From the NCBI GenBank assembly GCA_964408455.1, contig CAYOZN010000018.1:1-64000 (forward strand): 64,000 nt of DNA, written 5' to 3'. A program made the position numbers and the translations under genes. The notes beneath the pieces are model-generated. The model was not told where the DNA came from. It searched no databases and saw nothing but the letters and a program-made list of their open reading frames with translations. This DNA is from CAYOZN01 sp964408455. Its GTDB lineage: Bacteria > Planctomycetota > Phycisphaerae > UBA1845 > UTPLA1. Below, one piece after another: positions 17,265 to 26,209 of the stretch (positions are counted from its first letter, which is position 1; each line of letters begins with the position of its first letter).

Positions 17265-18092
17265 TTGGCTAGTGCGGCCGGGGCCATGCCGAATACGCCT
17301 CATCGCGTTCGACGATTGGTCGAAGGCTTCGGCGACTTCGTCATATTCTCCGGGCGGGCGGTCTATTGGATGTTTCACGGCCTCGGCCACGCCCGGGCGA
17401 TGCGCCTGCTCATTCCCCAGCTTTACGAAGTCGGCTATCGATCGCTTCCCGTGATTCTCACGACCGGGGCCTTCGTCGGCATGGTGATCGCCGTGCAGTC
17501 GATTGAGCAGTTCCGTGCGGTTGGGATGGAAGACCGCATGGGGGCGATCGTCAATCTGTCGGTGGTTCGCGAATTGGGTCCGGTGCTGGCCGGCATCATG
17601 CTCGCCGGGCGGATCGGCGGCGCGCTGACGGCGGAACTGGGCACGATGAACGTGACGGAGCAGATCGACGCATTGCGGGCGATGGGGGTCGACCCGATGC
17701 GCTATCTGGTGGCACCGCGGGTGACGGCCTGCTTCATCCTGACGCCCATTCTGACGATCTATGCCGACTTCACCGGCCTGGTGGGTGGCTGGTTCGTCTC
17801 GGTGGTGCAGGGCGGCGTCGATACCGGGCCCTACTGGGAATACACGATGGAGGCCGTGGAGAACTTCGATCTCTCCAGCGGCATCATCAAGGCATTCTTC
17901 TTCGGATTTGCGCTGGGCCTCATCAGCTGCTACAAAGGCTTCTATTGCTCGCCCGGGGCCGAGGGCGTGGGCCGGGCCTGCACGGCGGCGTTTGTCGCCT
18001 CGTTCATCGCCATCCTCGCACTTGACTATTTCCTCGCCGTATTCCTCCAGGAGCTGTCCCTTCGCATCTGGGGCTTCCGTTCCATGCTCTGA
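17265..18092 (+). CDS. mlaE: MlaE/YrbE-type lipid ABC transporter permease
   Basis: 275 residues with five to six membrane helices and the MlaE/DUF140 core: GAFVGMVIAVQSIEQFRAVG, then VVRELGPVLAGIMLAGRIGG, then TAELGTMNVTEQIDALRAMG and DPMRYLVAPRV. The ELGTM..TEQIDAL coupling region contacts the ATPase. The permease moves phospholipids between the inner membrane and the periplasmic MCE protein. TTG at 17265 is chosen because GGAGGT lies 7 nt upstream; the first ATG (17286) has no such site. Its stop overlaps the mlaF start (TGATG), showing translational coupling. No mlaA, mlaB or mlaC gene is adjacent. Confidence 0.9.
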   Translation: MASAAGAMPNTPHRVRRLVEGFGDFVIFSGRAVYWMFHGLGHARAMRLLIPQLYEVGYRSLPVILTTGAFVGMVIAVQSIEQFRAVGMEDRMGAIVNLSVVRELGPVLAGIMLAGRIGGALTAELGTMNVTEQIDALRAMGVDPMRYLVAPRVTACFILTPILTIYADFTGLVGGWFVSVVQGGVDTGPYWEYTMEAVENFDLSSGIIKAFFFGFALGLISCYKGFYCSPGAEGVGRACTAAFVASFIAILALDYFLAVFLQELSLRIWGFRSML

Positions 18093-18928
18093 TGAGAGTT
18101 GCCGTGAAGAAAGCCGCGGATTTCGACGCCATCATCGAACTGCGAAGGGTCAGCAAGCGTTTTGGCGCGCTCCAGGTGCTCGACGCGATCGATCTGAAAC
18201 TGGAAAGCGGCAAGACGCTCGTGGTCATCGGCGCCTCGGGGACCGGCAAGAGCGTCATGCTCAAGCACATGGCGGGCCTGCTGCGGCCGGATTCCGGCGA
18301 GGTCTGGTTTGCCGGCCAGCGCATCGATCATCTCCCCGAGGCGGAGCTGATGGAAATCCGAAGCCGCATGGGCTTTTTGTTTCAGCTCAATGCCCTGTTC
18401 GATTCGATGACGGTCGGCGAAAACGTCGCCTTTCCGCTGATCGAGCATTCGGGACGTCCGCGGCGCGAAGTGGAGCAGATCGTCGCCGAGAAGCTACGCA
18501 TGGTCGGCCTCGACGGCATCCAGGCGCGGCGGCCCGGGCAGATATCGGGCGGCCAGAAAAAGCGCGTCGCCCTGGCGCGGGCGATCGCGATGGAACCGGA
18601 AGTCGTACTGTACGACGAGCCGACGACGGGGCTCGATCCGATTCGATCGGACGCGATCAACGAACTGATTTTGAAGCTCAAGCGGGAGCTGCACGTGACC
18701 AGCGTCGTCGTGACGCACGATATGATCAGCGCCTACAAGGTTGCCGATCGCATGGTGATGCTGGACGGCGGGAAAATCGTCGCCGACGGCACACCCGATT
18801 GGTTCAAGACCTGTGATGACGAGCTTGTTCGTCGGTTCGTAGACGGCCGGGCCGATCCGGAAGATCTGAAGGCGCTGGGGCTGGTGGGCGGCAACAACCA
18901 CGGCAGGAAAAAGCGAGGTACAACATGA
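18092..18928 (+). CDS. mlaF: MlaF-type lipid ABC transporter ATPase
   Basis: 278 residues. Walker A GASGTGKS (about 47-54), Q-loop FQLNALFDSM, signature ISGGQKKRVALARA, Walker B VVLYDEPTTGLDP and H-loop VVTHD are all intact. The GLDP-IRSDAINELI helix and the FQLNALFDSMTV segment are typical of MlaF/Mkl-family ATPases, which power MCE lipid transport. It starts in the overlap with mlaE and ends in an ATGA overlap with mlaD, so permease, ATPase and MCE protein are made together. The N-terminal 12 residues precede the usual family start; ATG 18092 is kept for the coupling. Confidence 0.92.
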   Translation: MRVAVKKAADFDAIIELRRVSKRFGALQVLDAIDLKLESGKTLVVIGASGTGKSVMLKHMAGLLRPDSGEVWFAGQRIDHLPEAELMEIRSRMGFLFQLNALFDSMTVGENVAFPLIEHSGRPRREVEQIVAEKLRMVGLDGIQARRPGQISGGQKKRVALARAIAMEPEVVLYDEPTTGLDPIRSDAINELILKLKRELHVTSVVVTHDMISAYKVADRMVMLDGGKIVADGTPDWFKTCDDELVRRFVDGRADPEDLKALGLVGGNNHGRKKRGTT

Positions 18929-19941
18929 GCGGCGGCGTTCAACGGCTCATCGTGGGCGTATTCGCACTGACATCCCTGTCGCTATTGGGGATCATGATCC
19001 TGCTGTTCGGCGGCGGCCAGGCGCTGTTTGCCGACACGTACAACGTGAACGTCCACTTCGCTTTGGTAGAAGGCGTGCAGCCGGGGCAGAGCGTGACGCT
19101 CAACGGCAAGCGCATCGGCGCGACGACCGGCGTCGAGTTCTGGAACCCGGCCGACGTGTCAGAGGGAATCCGCGTCGTCGTGGCCGTCGATTCGGAATTC
19201 GAATTGCCGGCCAAGTGCCGCGTCGATGTCGGCAGCAGCGTCATGGGATTCGGCCGGCCGCACATCGGCGTGGAAGTGCTGGAGCCCGACCAGACGGCCA
19301 AGCTGCCCAAAGATGGCACCGCGGTCATTCCGGGGCGAATGATATCGACGCTCGATCGACTGCTGCCGCCGGAGATGCAGAAGTCTCTGATCGATACGGC
19401 GGACGGCATCACCGATCTGGCGGAGGCGATGAAGCCCGTCGCCTCAAACCTGGACAAGCTGCTCGAACCGCGCACGGCGGCGGAGGTCGATCTTCAGCAG
19501 GCCACGGCAAATATCACGACGCTCGTGGAGCGCTTCGACGCGGCCGTCAAGAACCTGAACATGTCGCTGGGCGATCCGCAGAATATCGAAAATTTCCAGC
19601 AGGCACTCGCCAATATCCGGGCCATCAGCGAGCGGGGCGTCACCGTCATGGGCAATTTGGAGGCGATGTCAGTCGATGGCAGGACGGTCATCCTGGACGT
19701 GGGCAAGACGCTGCGCTCGATCGTGGGGGTGGCCGATCGGCTGTCGGCCATCCTGGTCGAACTCGAAAAGACGTCTCAGTCGCTGAACAATCCGAAGGGG
19801 ACGGTGGGATCGCTGCTGAACGACAATCGCCTCTACGAAGAACTGCTGCTCTCGGCCCGGCGGCTGACGCAGGCGCTGGACGATCTGCGCGAAGTCGCGG
19901 ACATCATTAAGCGGCACGGGTTCATGTATCGCGGGCAATGA
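18925..19941 (+). CDS. mlaD: MlaD-type MCE domain protein
   Basis: 338 residues. An N-terminal TM anchor (about 8-31) is followed by one MCE domain (about 37-120: NVNVHFALVEGVQPGQSVTL, NGKRIGATTGVEF, then RVDVGSSVMGFGRPHIGVEV). After that comes a long helical region (about 150-320) with repeated heptad-like stretches, as in MlaD/PqiB needle or bundle extensions, longer than E. coli MlaD (183 aa). MCE proteins form hexameric lipid channels in the periplasm. The start overlaps the mlaF stop (ATGA). The extended helix could bridge part of the periplasm, which might explain the absence of MlaC here (inference). Confidence 0.88.
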   Translation: MSGGVQRLIVGVFALTSLSLLGIMILLFGGGQALFADTYNVNVHFALVEGVQPGQSVTLNGKRIGATTGVEFWNPADVSEGIRVVVAVDSEFELPAKCRVDVGSSVMGFGRPHIGVEVLEPDQTAKLPKDGTAVIPGRMISTLDRLLPPEMQKSLIDTADGITDLAEAMKPVASNLDKLLEPRTAAEVDLQQATANITTLVERFDAAVKNLNMSLGDPQNIENFQQALANIRAISERGVTVMGNLEAMSVDGRTVILDVGKTLRSIVGVADRLSAILVELEKTSQSLNNPKGTVGSLLNDNRLYEELLLSARRLTQALDDLREVADIIKRHGFMYRGQ

Positions 19942-19981
19942 CGCGGCAATGGCACGGCGGCAGGGGGCCGCGCGGCGTGCT

Positions 19982-20575
19982 TCATTCGTGTGCGGCCGCA
20001 TCGGGCGGCGGCGGCGTCCATGGGATGTCGTCGCGCCCGCTGAGATGATTCACCAGCCTGGCCCAGGCAAAGAGCAGATCACTCAGCCGGTTGAGATAGA
20101 CGATGAGCTCGGCGTTGAGCGATTCTGACTGGGCTAGCGTGACGACGGCGCGCTCGGCGCGGCGGCAGACGGTGCGGCAGACGTGCAGATGCGCGGCCAG
20201 CATTTCTCCGCCCGGCAGCACAAACGTCCGAAGCGGGGGCGGGGCTGCCGTGGCTTCGTCGATCCAGTTCTCGAGGCGGCGGGACGCTTCTGCCGCAAGG
20301 GGCACGATTTTCTCCCGGTTGCGGGAGTCGATCGGCGTCGCCAGTTCGGCACCGATGTCGAACAACTCCCCTTGGATGCGCAACAGCCGCTCGTGCAGCA
20401 CGTCGAAGCCGGGCTCGTCACGGCGGGCGGCGGTGCCGGCGGCGGCAACGCCCAGGAATGCGTTGAGTTCGTCCACCGTGCCATAAGTCTCGACGCGGGG
20501 GTGGTCCTTGCGCACGCGGGTGCCGTCGAACAGCACCGTTCCCCCATCATCCCCCTGTTTCGTGTAGAGTTTCAC
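19982..20575 (-). CDS. ATP:cob(I)alamin adenosyltransferase, PduO type
   Basis: 197 residues: the family signature begins at the N-terminus (VKLYTKQGDDGGTVLFDGTR), followed by V-ETYGTVDELNAFLG and LRIQGELFDIGAEL. The C-terminal active-site helix reads RRAERAVVTLAQ and YLNRLSDLLFAWAR, with the conserved Arg and Asn residues. The enzyme adds the adenosyl group of ATP to cob(I)alamin to make coenzyme B12. GTG at 20575 is chosen because GGAGGT lies 4 nt upstream and the family begins there; a longer start adds 14 residues with no family match. It is convergent with mlaD and separated by 40 bp. No other cobalamin gene is near. Confidence 0.9.
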   Translation of the reverse strand: MKLYTKQGDDGGTVLFDGTRVRKDHPRVETYGTVDELNAFLGVAAAGTAARRDEPGFDVLHERLLRIQGELFDIGAELATPIDSRNREKIVPLAAEASRRLENWIDEATAAPPPLRTFVLPGGEMLAAHLHVCRTVCRRAERAVVTLAQSESLNAELIVYLNRLSDLLFAWARLVNHLSGRDDIPWTPPPPDAAAHE

Positions 20576-20744
20576 GCTGACCTCCACCCCTTTGCGGGCG
20601 CTTGCGGCTGTCGCCAATTAGAACGAGCCAGGAATAGACTCCGCTGATGGCGTCGCCCCGACAAGCGAACGGGCGCCGTGAGAATTATCGCGAGGTCCTG
20701 CCAACAAACGCCGACCGGGCCTGTCGCTGACATTGTAAACAACA

Positions 20745-20779
20745 CGGGCCGCCCCTCGGCGATGCCGAAGAGCGGCCCG
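20745..20779 (-). terminator. Hairpin terminator after the 607-aa exported protein gene
   Basis: CGGGCCGC (20745-20752) pairs with GCGGCCCG (20772-20779), and the loop holds a second stem (CTCGGC/GCCGAAG). On the minus strand it is followed by TGTTGTTT. It lies 57 bp past the gene's stop codon. Confidence 0.65.
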
Positions 20780-20835
20780 GTAAACGTCAGTTGCCGGCCG
20801 TTCGCCAGCCAATGCTGGACGAAATCACCGCGGCA

Positions 20836-22659
20836 TTATTCCTCGTCCATGCCTTCGTCGGAGCCCTCGTCTTCGGACTCGGTGTCCGCGTCCTCGTCTT
20901 CCTCGTCGAAGGCGTTCATTTCGGCCTGCATCGATTCGTTAATCATCTTCTTGACGGCTTCGATGACCTTCATGGGGACATAAAAGTCCATTCGCTGCAC
21001 GCTGCCGATCTGGGCGGTGCCGAATGCCACCGGCGCGTTGATATCCGGTACGGCGGGAATGTCATCATCCTCGCCCGTTGCCTTCAGCACGCCCTTGACC
21101 GTTCGCAGCAGGTTGTCCACGGCCACGTAGCCTTCGCCCGACCGGGGGCTGGGAAGCAACTTCGAGACGTCGGTGATGCCGGCGTCGGTGCTGAGCGAGG
21201 CGCCGCTCCGGGATTTGACGGACTTCATGATGGTCTGGTGCCGCTCCTTGCCGCCGCCAAAGGAGAAGACGACGTGCTTGTCGCTGGCGACGCCGAATCG
21301 GAAGACGATTTCCTTGCCGAAAACGGTCTGTGCCTTCTTCAGATCATCGGGATCCATGGCGGCGAGTTCGGCCAGGCCATCGAGCTTGACGGTGATCGTG
21401 TCCACCTTCTGATCGTCGATGGTTTCGGCATCCTTCGCGTGCACCACGCTCTGCTTGAGCTGCTCCACGTCCTCGTCGTCGGAGACCTGCCACACGGTTT
21501 CGTAGATGGAGCGAAGACTGGAGACGAATTCTCCGGGGTTTGAGCTTTCGACGACGATGGCGGCGCCGAAGAGGCCATTTGCGCCCTCGGGCAGACCGGA
21601 CACGCTCATGGCCCAGGCGCCGAGATTCTTGATCATCTTCTGAAGTTCTTCGTCGATCTTCTTGACGGCGGACTCATCGAGGCCGGGCACCTGTGCGCTC
21701 TTGACGAGGGTGCTGACGATGTTCTGGTCGCCGAACTTCGAGGCGTGCTCGCTGTAGCCGCCGGTGCCGCCCATGGCGAAGAGGTACTGCTCCTTGGGCA
21801 GGACCGCGAGCAGCGAACTTTCCGAGTTCTTCGTGTCCAGCATCAGCTTTTCGAGATCGCTGCCCTTCTTGGGAATGCTGAGTGCCCGCAGGAACAGGCC
21901 CATCTCGTCCAGCCGCAGGGCCAGATCGAACGATTCCATCTCGAGGAACATCTGAACCAGTTGTTCCATGCTCTTGGCGTCGCCGCCGGCGCCGGCCGAG
22001 GCCATTTGCATGAAGCTGAGGATCATATCCTTGTGGGCGGCGACCAGCGTGCGGACCGAGATGCTGACGTAAAAGTCCGACGTGGCAAGAAGCTTGCCGC
22101 GGGCGTCCACCACGTCATCGCTCATGGCCTGGGCCGGCTTGGATGCCGCCTTGACGGCATCCTGTCCCTGGCTCAGGACGACGTAGCTGTCGTGAATGAC
22201 CGCGTAGACGTCCTGACCCATGGGCGTCTTGCAGGTGATGATGCCGTCCTCGGGTTCACCGCCGCCCAGCTTGGTCACCAGGGCCTTGCCATCTTTGGCG
22301 GGGATCAGGGCGACGATCGACTTCTGATAGTCGCCGCCGCCGTATTTGTTCATGTCGAGCATGACGACGCCGACGGGCGACTTCATGTCGATGGGATTGT
22401 CCTGCGGCGTGATGGCCAGTGTCTGAAGAATCATCGGCGTGACCTGGGGAAACGGAATCGGCGCCCCCAGTTTCTGGAGCTGCGTCGCCTTTTCATCGAT
22501 GGTGTCCATCGACTGGAGCATGACAAAGCCCCAGGCATCCTGCGGAACGAACTTCAGCATCTCCTTCGCATCGGCGGCACGCGCCGGGGCGGGAACCGCA
22601 AGGGCCGTCACGAGTGCCGCTGCGATTGCCAAACTCGTCATCGATCGTCGAAAAACCAT
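20836..22659 (-). CDS. Exported protein of unknown function, acidic C-terminus
   Basis: 607 residues. A signal peptide (about 1-29, ending PARAADA) leads to a long soluble mixed alpha/beta protein with repeated motifs such as VPQDAWGFVMLQ, VVMLDMN and DSYVVLSQGQDAVK, a layout shared with DUF3352-like periplasmic proteins (weak resemblance). The last 30 residues are almost all Asp/Glu. The neighbouring 22819-24696 product begins in the same way (export signal, then a D-IPGDVAAVIGI strand), so the two may be distant paralogues. AAGGAGT lies 8 nt before ATG 22659. A sigma-70 promoter sits about 100 bp upstream and a terminator follows. Function unknown. Confidence 0.75.
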   Translation of the reverse strand: MVFRRSMTSLAIAAALVTALAVPAPARAADAKEMLKFVPQDAWGFVMLQSMDTIDEKATQLQKLGAPIPFPQVTPMILQTLAITPQDNPIDMKSPVGVVMLDMNKYGGGDYQKSIVALIPAKDGKALVTKLGGGEPEDGIITCKTPMGQDVYAVIHDSYVVLSQGQDAVKAASKPAQAMSDDVVDARGKLLATSDFYVSISVRTLVAAHKDMILSFMQMASAGAGGDAKSMEQLVQMFLEMESFDLALRLDEMGLFLRALSIPKKGSDLEKLMLDTKNSESSLLAVLPKEQYLFAMGGTGGYSEHASKFGDQNIVSTLVKSAQVPGLDESAVKKIDEELQKMIKNLGAWAMSVSGLPEGANGLFGAAIVVESSNPGEFVSSLRSIYETVWQVSDDEDVEQLKQSVVHAKDAETIDDQKVDTITVKLDGLAELAAMDPDDLKKAQTVFGKEIVFRFGVASDKHVVFSFGGGKERHQTIMKSVKSRSGASLSTDAGITDVSKLLPSPRSGEGYVAVDNLLRTVKGVLKATGEDDDIPAVPDINAPVAFGTAQIGSVQRMDFYVPMKVIEAVKKMINESMQAEMNAFDEEDEDADTESEDEGSDEGMDEE

Positions 22660-22757
22660 GTTGAGTTACTCCTTAACGTCTGAAGAATCCCGGCTCAGAA
22701 TCAATGCGGTATCCGGCGCGCGCACCAGGCGGCCGTGTGAATCCACAGGGACGGTGG

Positions 22758-22786
22758 ATATTCAGACCAATTGCAGATGTCGTCAA
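22758..22786 (-). promoter_or_regulatory. Sigma-70 promoter TTGACG-N17-GAATAT
   Basis: On the minus strand, -35 TTGACG (22786-22781), 17-bp spacer and -10 GAATAT (22763-22758). It serves the exported protein gene starting at 22659. Confidence 0.6.
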
Positions 22787-22818
22787 GACGGGGTGAAAAG
22801 GCCCTGAAAATGCGGGAA

Positions 22819-24696
22819 TCAGTCGGTCCAGACCAGGGGCGGAGCAGGCGCCGAGCCACCCTGATCGGTCGCAGTGCCTCGATGCATGAAAAGCTTGACG
22901 TGTGATAGGAGGGCCTCGAAATCGTCGGCATCGAGTGCCAGACGGCATTCCAGCGCGTTTTTGCGCACGCGGCACGACCAGCCCACCAGCGGACCGATGG
23001 TTGATTTCATCGGCGTCGCCGACAGGGTCTCACGCGCATTTTCATCGGAATCGGCCGACTGCTGTTCCCGGCCGGCCAGGACGCCCGGCATGGCTTCCAG
23101 AATGCGGCCGGCGTCTAAGAGGAGTGTAATGTTGGAGTCCTTGAGCAGGCGGCTGGTCGCACGGTGCACCCGCCGATTGCCGCTGAGCGATCGGCCCTGC
23201 CGGATGGCTTCAACCATGTCGCATACGCCGTATACCGGCTGGGCGATGGTGAAGGCGATGTGCGAATCGCCGACGGCGGTCTCCTGGAAGCGAACGCCTT
23301 CGCCATACACCGCCACGAGCTCGTCGCGGGCTTTCCGCGACATGTCGGCATTGTCGAATTGCATTTCGAGATAGTCGCAGCTCCCGCGGCGCCTGCTGCT
23401 GAACTTGCCGCCGAAGGCGCCGCCGCCGTACATGAACATGGACATCATCTCGCAGGTGTTCTCCTGGAGATAGCGGTACTTTTCGAGGATACGGGCCGGG
23501 GCATCGACGATGTCCGCGCCGACGAACTGCATCGGTCCCGACTGGCCGGGCGGCGACGTGATCATGAACTGGGTGCCGTGGGTCGCGGCGGCGCAATCGC
23601 GGGCGTATGCGGCCATTTTTTCCCGAGTCGGCTCGGAATATTGTTGCCGCACGGAGTCGATGCTCATGCACAATTGGTTTACGCCAAGCGTGATGGCCTG
23701 ATCGGGTGGCACCCTCCAGTCCCAGGCGCCGGCGACGTAGAAGGGGCGATCGGGCAGATGGGCCCACGAATCGAAGCCGCGACGTTGAACAGAGTCCAGA
23801 TAGCCCGCTACCTGGCCGTGGGGGACGAAGGTGACGTGGTGATCAATGCGAAACGTGTTGCCGTCGAAGGCAAGACAGAAATTGACGCCCTTTGCCTCGT
23901 CCACCAGCTTTTGAAAGCCGCGGACGGCCCAGTCGGCAATGATCTTGATTTCGCCGGCCCGCGTCGCGTCCTCGTCGGCGGTCATGCCGATCTTCACCAT
24001 TCCGGCCGCCAGCGTGAGCCAGGGGCTGAGCCGGTCGCGCCACGAATCGAAGGGGATGTGTACAAAGACGTCGCACTCGCGCATCGACTTGTGCATGCGG
24101 GGCGACAGGGAGGAAGCGAGTGATTCCCGGCTGCGCATCCGGCGGATGTGCTTGAGCGGCGCGCTCGAATCGGCAATGAAGATCGTCTCGCCGCGGACGA
24201 GGATGAAATAAGTGCCGAAGGGGCCGCGCTGGCGGCGCTCCCGCCGGACGCCGATGCGCGGTGAACTGCGGAAGGTGTCCGGGTGTTTGGGCTCAAACGA
24301 GACGATGGGGAATTCGCCCAATCCGTCGCCCAGCGCACGCGACGCGCCGAGGGCCTTGAGCTGGGCGACCGGATCGCACGTGACGGGGGAGGGGACGATG
24401 AAATAGATCGGTTTGGACAGATCGATCGTGCCCGGATTAAAACCGAGCGTGCGCTCGAACTCGCCCAGATCAATGCCGTCAAAGCCGGGATCGATGCGGC
24501 GGCCGAAATCCACCAGCCGCTTCTGCATCTGTTCGAGATTGTTGATGCCGATGACCGCCGCCACGTCGCCGGGGATTCGGTCGAAGACCGACTCGCCGGC
24601 GCGGGTGGACGAGGCCGGCAGGATGGCGAGTGCGAGAAGCACCGCCAACTGAGAACCGCCGAGGCGCTTTGGCAGGGGCAATGGTCGTGCGTTCAT
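22819..24696 (-). CDS. Exported protein of unknown function (625 aa)
   Basis: A signal peptide (about 1-33, LAVLLALAILPASSTRAGES) is followed by a large soluble protein. Early strands (DRIPGDVAAVIGINNLEQM, then SKPIYFIVPSP) resemble the N-terminal part of the next gene's product (20836-22659) and may mark a common fold of unknown function. Arg-rich stretches near residue 145 and a Gly-rich MFMYGGGAFGGKFS loop near 435 break the middle. ATG 24696 is chosen over an in-frame GTG at 24732 because the signal peptide begins directly after it. It lies 160 bp upstream of the 607-aa gene, on the same strand. Confidence 0.7.
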   Translation of the reverse strand: MNARPLPLPKRLGGSQLAVLLALAILPASSTRAGESVFDRIPGDVAAVIGINNLEQMQKRLVDFGRRIDPGFDGIDLGEFERTLGFNPGTIDLSKPIYFIVPSPVTCDPVAQLKALGASRALGDGLGEFPIVSFEPKHPDTFRSSPRIGVRRERRQRGPFGTYFILVRGETIFIADSSAPLKHIRRMRSRESLASSLSPRMHKSMRECDVFVHIPFDSWRDRLSPWLTLAAGMVKIGMTADEDATRAGEIKIIADWAVRGFQKLVDEAKGVNFCLAFDGNTFRIDHHVTFVPHGQVAGYLDSVQRRGFDSWAHLPDRPFYVAGAWDWRVPPDQAITLGVNQLCMSIDSVRQQYSEPTREKMAAYARDCAAATHGTQFMITSPPGQSGPMQFVGADIVDAPARILEKYRYLQENTCEMMSMFMYGGGAFGGKFSSRRRGSCDYLEMQFDNADMSRKARDELVAVYGEGVRFQETAVGDSHIAFTIAQPVYGVCDMVEAIRQGRSLSGNRRVHRATSRLLKDSNITLLLDAGRILEAMPGVLAGREQQSADSDENARETLSATPMKSTIGPLVGWSCRVRKNALECRLALDADDFEALLSHVKLFMHRGTATDQGGSAPAPPLVWTD

Positions 24697-24756
24697 GAAT
24701 GACTGGTCGAGGCAGATGTTTCGAAGGGACACTGCCGGAATTCGATCGTGGTGTAT

Positions 24757-24796
24757 CGCAGGTCATGCCTGCGGCGGCAGGTTCGACCTGCGCCGT
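24757..24796. repeat. Two adjacent small hairpins
   Basis: CGCAGG-TCATG-CCTGCG is followed after a few bases by GCAGGT-TCG-ACCTGC. Both share the core GCAGG/CCTGC, so the block can refold into alternative stems. It sits between two same-strand exported protein genes and resembles the other dispersed palindromes in design. Confidence 0.5.
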
Positions 24797-24885
24797 GCAA
24801 TCAGGTAAAACGTTTACGCCGGCACGGGTTCACGCTGCGATGGAACCGGCCTCGCAGCCCGCCGCACATTCCAGCGCCTGCCATT

Positions 24886-25908
24886 TTATGGGATTTTCCA
24901 CGGTTCGCCGGCCAGCCGCGACTTGACCTCCGCCAGCACCGCTTCCGCCGCCTTGATCGAGGCATCGGTCGGCTTGGGCTTGAGGGCGTCTTCGAGCTTC
25001 TGCGATGGCGGCGTGACCTTCGACGCCTGCATCATCCGGGCGAGGACCTGATCCGACACCTTGGCCAGCCTGCGCAGCGTCCGAAGGTATTCGGAGGCGG
25101 TGTCCGGCGACCGGTAGCGCTCGAGAAGATTGTTCTGGTATCGATAGATGAGTCCGATCAGCCTCTGTTGCTGACTGGGGGACGCGGATGGATAGGCAGC
25201 GCCGGCGGCCACGATGCCGGCTTCGTCGCGCCACTCATCGCGGGCACCGTTTTCGAGCTGCGTGAGGCGGGAGGAGAGGATTTCGTCCAAAGCCTCGGCG
25301 ACTTCGTTGGCGCGGGAAAAGCTTGCGTTGTCCGAGCAGAAATCGACCGCCTCGTATATCGCACGAAGAACGAGTTCATCCCGCTCCTTGGCGCCGACGA
25401 GCCGTAAAGAGCGGAGGATCGAGCCAACGGCGCCGCCCTCCTTGGCGAGCTGCTCGTGGAGGGCCTTAAGCCCGGTGGCGGCGCGATAGCGCACGGCGGC
25501 GTGCGGGGAATGCAGCGCCTGTGCCAGGGCGCTGGCAACGTTGGGGTGATTCATCTCCGACAGGATAATGACGCCTTCAAAGGCGACTTCAAAGCGGTCG
25601 GAGTTCAAAGCGGCATTTGACAGTTCGCTGGCCACGGCCTCGGCGTAGGCGCTGAGCCCGGCCGGCGTCGCCTTGCGATTCTGGGCCGTTTCCAGGATCG
25701 TGTCGTGGGCCCGGCGGCGGTCCGCCGCGTCCTTGCCTGCTTCAACCAACGCTCGCACGCGTTGTTTTACGTGCGTTTCGATGGTCGCCATGTCCGCGCG
25801 ATCAATGGTTTCTTTCTGCACGTAGGTCGCGAGCGGATCGGCACTGGCAACGACGCCCGGCCACATCACGGCAAGCATCACGGCGGATATGAAAAACGAG
25901 CCCCGCAT
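24886..25908 (-). CDS. Exported helical protein with HEAT-like repeat
   Basis: 340 residues with a signal peptide (about 1-23, FFISAVMLAVMWPGVVASADP) and then an all-helical body. One segment (SPHAAVRYRAATGLKALHEQ, about 143-162) matches a HEAT/PBS-type repeat, and other hairpins are degenerate. Such solenoids bind partners rather than catalyse. ATG 25908 is chosen because it gives a normal signal peptide; the frame extends upstream to 26019 with an Arg-rich stretch that would not suit export. It is the first of three same-strand exported genes (25908 to 20836). Partner and role unknown. Confidence 0.65.
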   Translation of the reverse strand: MRGSFFISAVMLAVMWPGVVASADPLATYVQKETIDRADMATIETHVKQRVRALVEAGKDAADRRRAHDTILETAQNRKATPAGLSAYAEAVASELSNAALNSDRFEVAFEGVIILSEMNHPNVASALAQALHSPHAAVRYRAATGLKALHEQLAKEGGAVGSILRSLRLVGAKERDELVLRAIYEAVDFCSDNASFSRANEVAEALDEILSSRLTQLENGARDEWRDEAGIVAAGAAYPSASPSQQQRLIGLIYRYQNNLLERYRSPDTASEYLRTLRRLAKVSDQVLARMMQASKVTPPSQKLEDALKPKPTDASIKAAEAVLAEVKSRLAGEPWKIP

Positions 25909-26126
25909 GCGACTGGTCACAAACACCCCCAAGCGCCGGACGATTGCCCTTCGAGCGACCGTCGAACGATGCGGCGAATTCCACGGGTTGAATCCGGGCG
26001 CCAGGATTGCCAGAAACACGCCCAGAATACCTCAAACCGTATCAGCATCGGGCGAAAGGTGTCAAGGGCCGACGCTCCAAAACCGCAGCGGCGTCGTATG
26101 TTACAGCTGCTGGGCGGGCGGCGGTC

Positions 26127-26155
26127 TTGAGGCGCCGGACCCCCACAGATATTAT
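26127..26155 (+). promoter_or_regulatory. Sigma-70 promoter TTGAGG-N17-TATTAT for rex
   Basis: -35 TTGAGG (26127-26132), 17-bp spacer, -10 TATTAT (26150-26155), about 55 bp before the rex ATG. I saw no TTGTGAA-type Rex operator overlapping it. Confidence 0.55.
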
Positions 26156-26209
26156 CAGGCACGCGATCCGGGGAGTGGATTCGCTCGGCCGCGGCGGGGA
26201 TACGCCTGA

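Noticed and set aside
24886..26019. Longer start at 26019 for the HEAT-like exported protein
   Set aside because: The added 37 residues are Arg-rich and would precede the signal peptide, which is unlikely for an exported protein.
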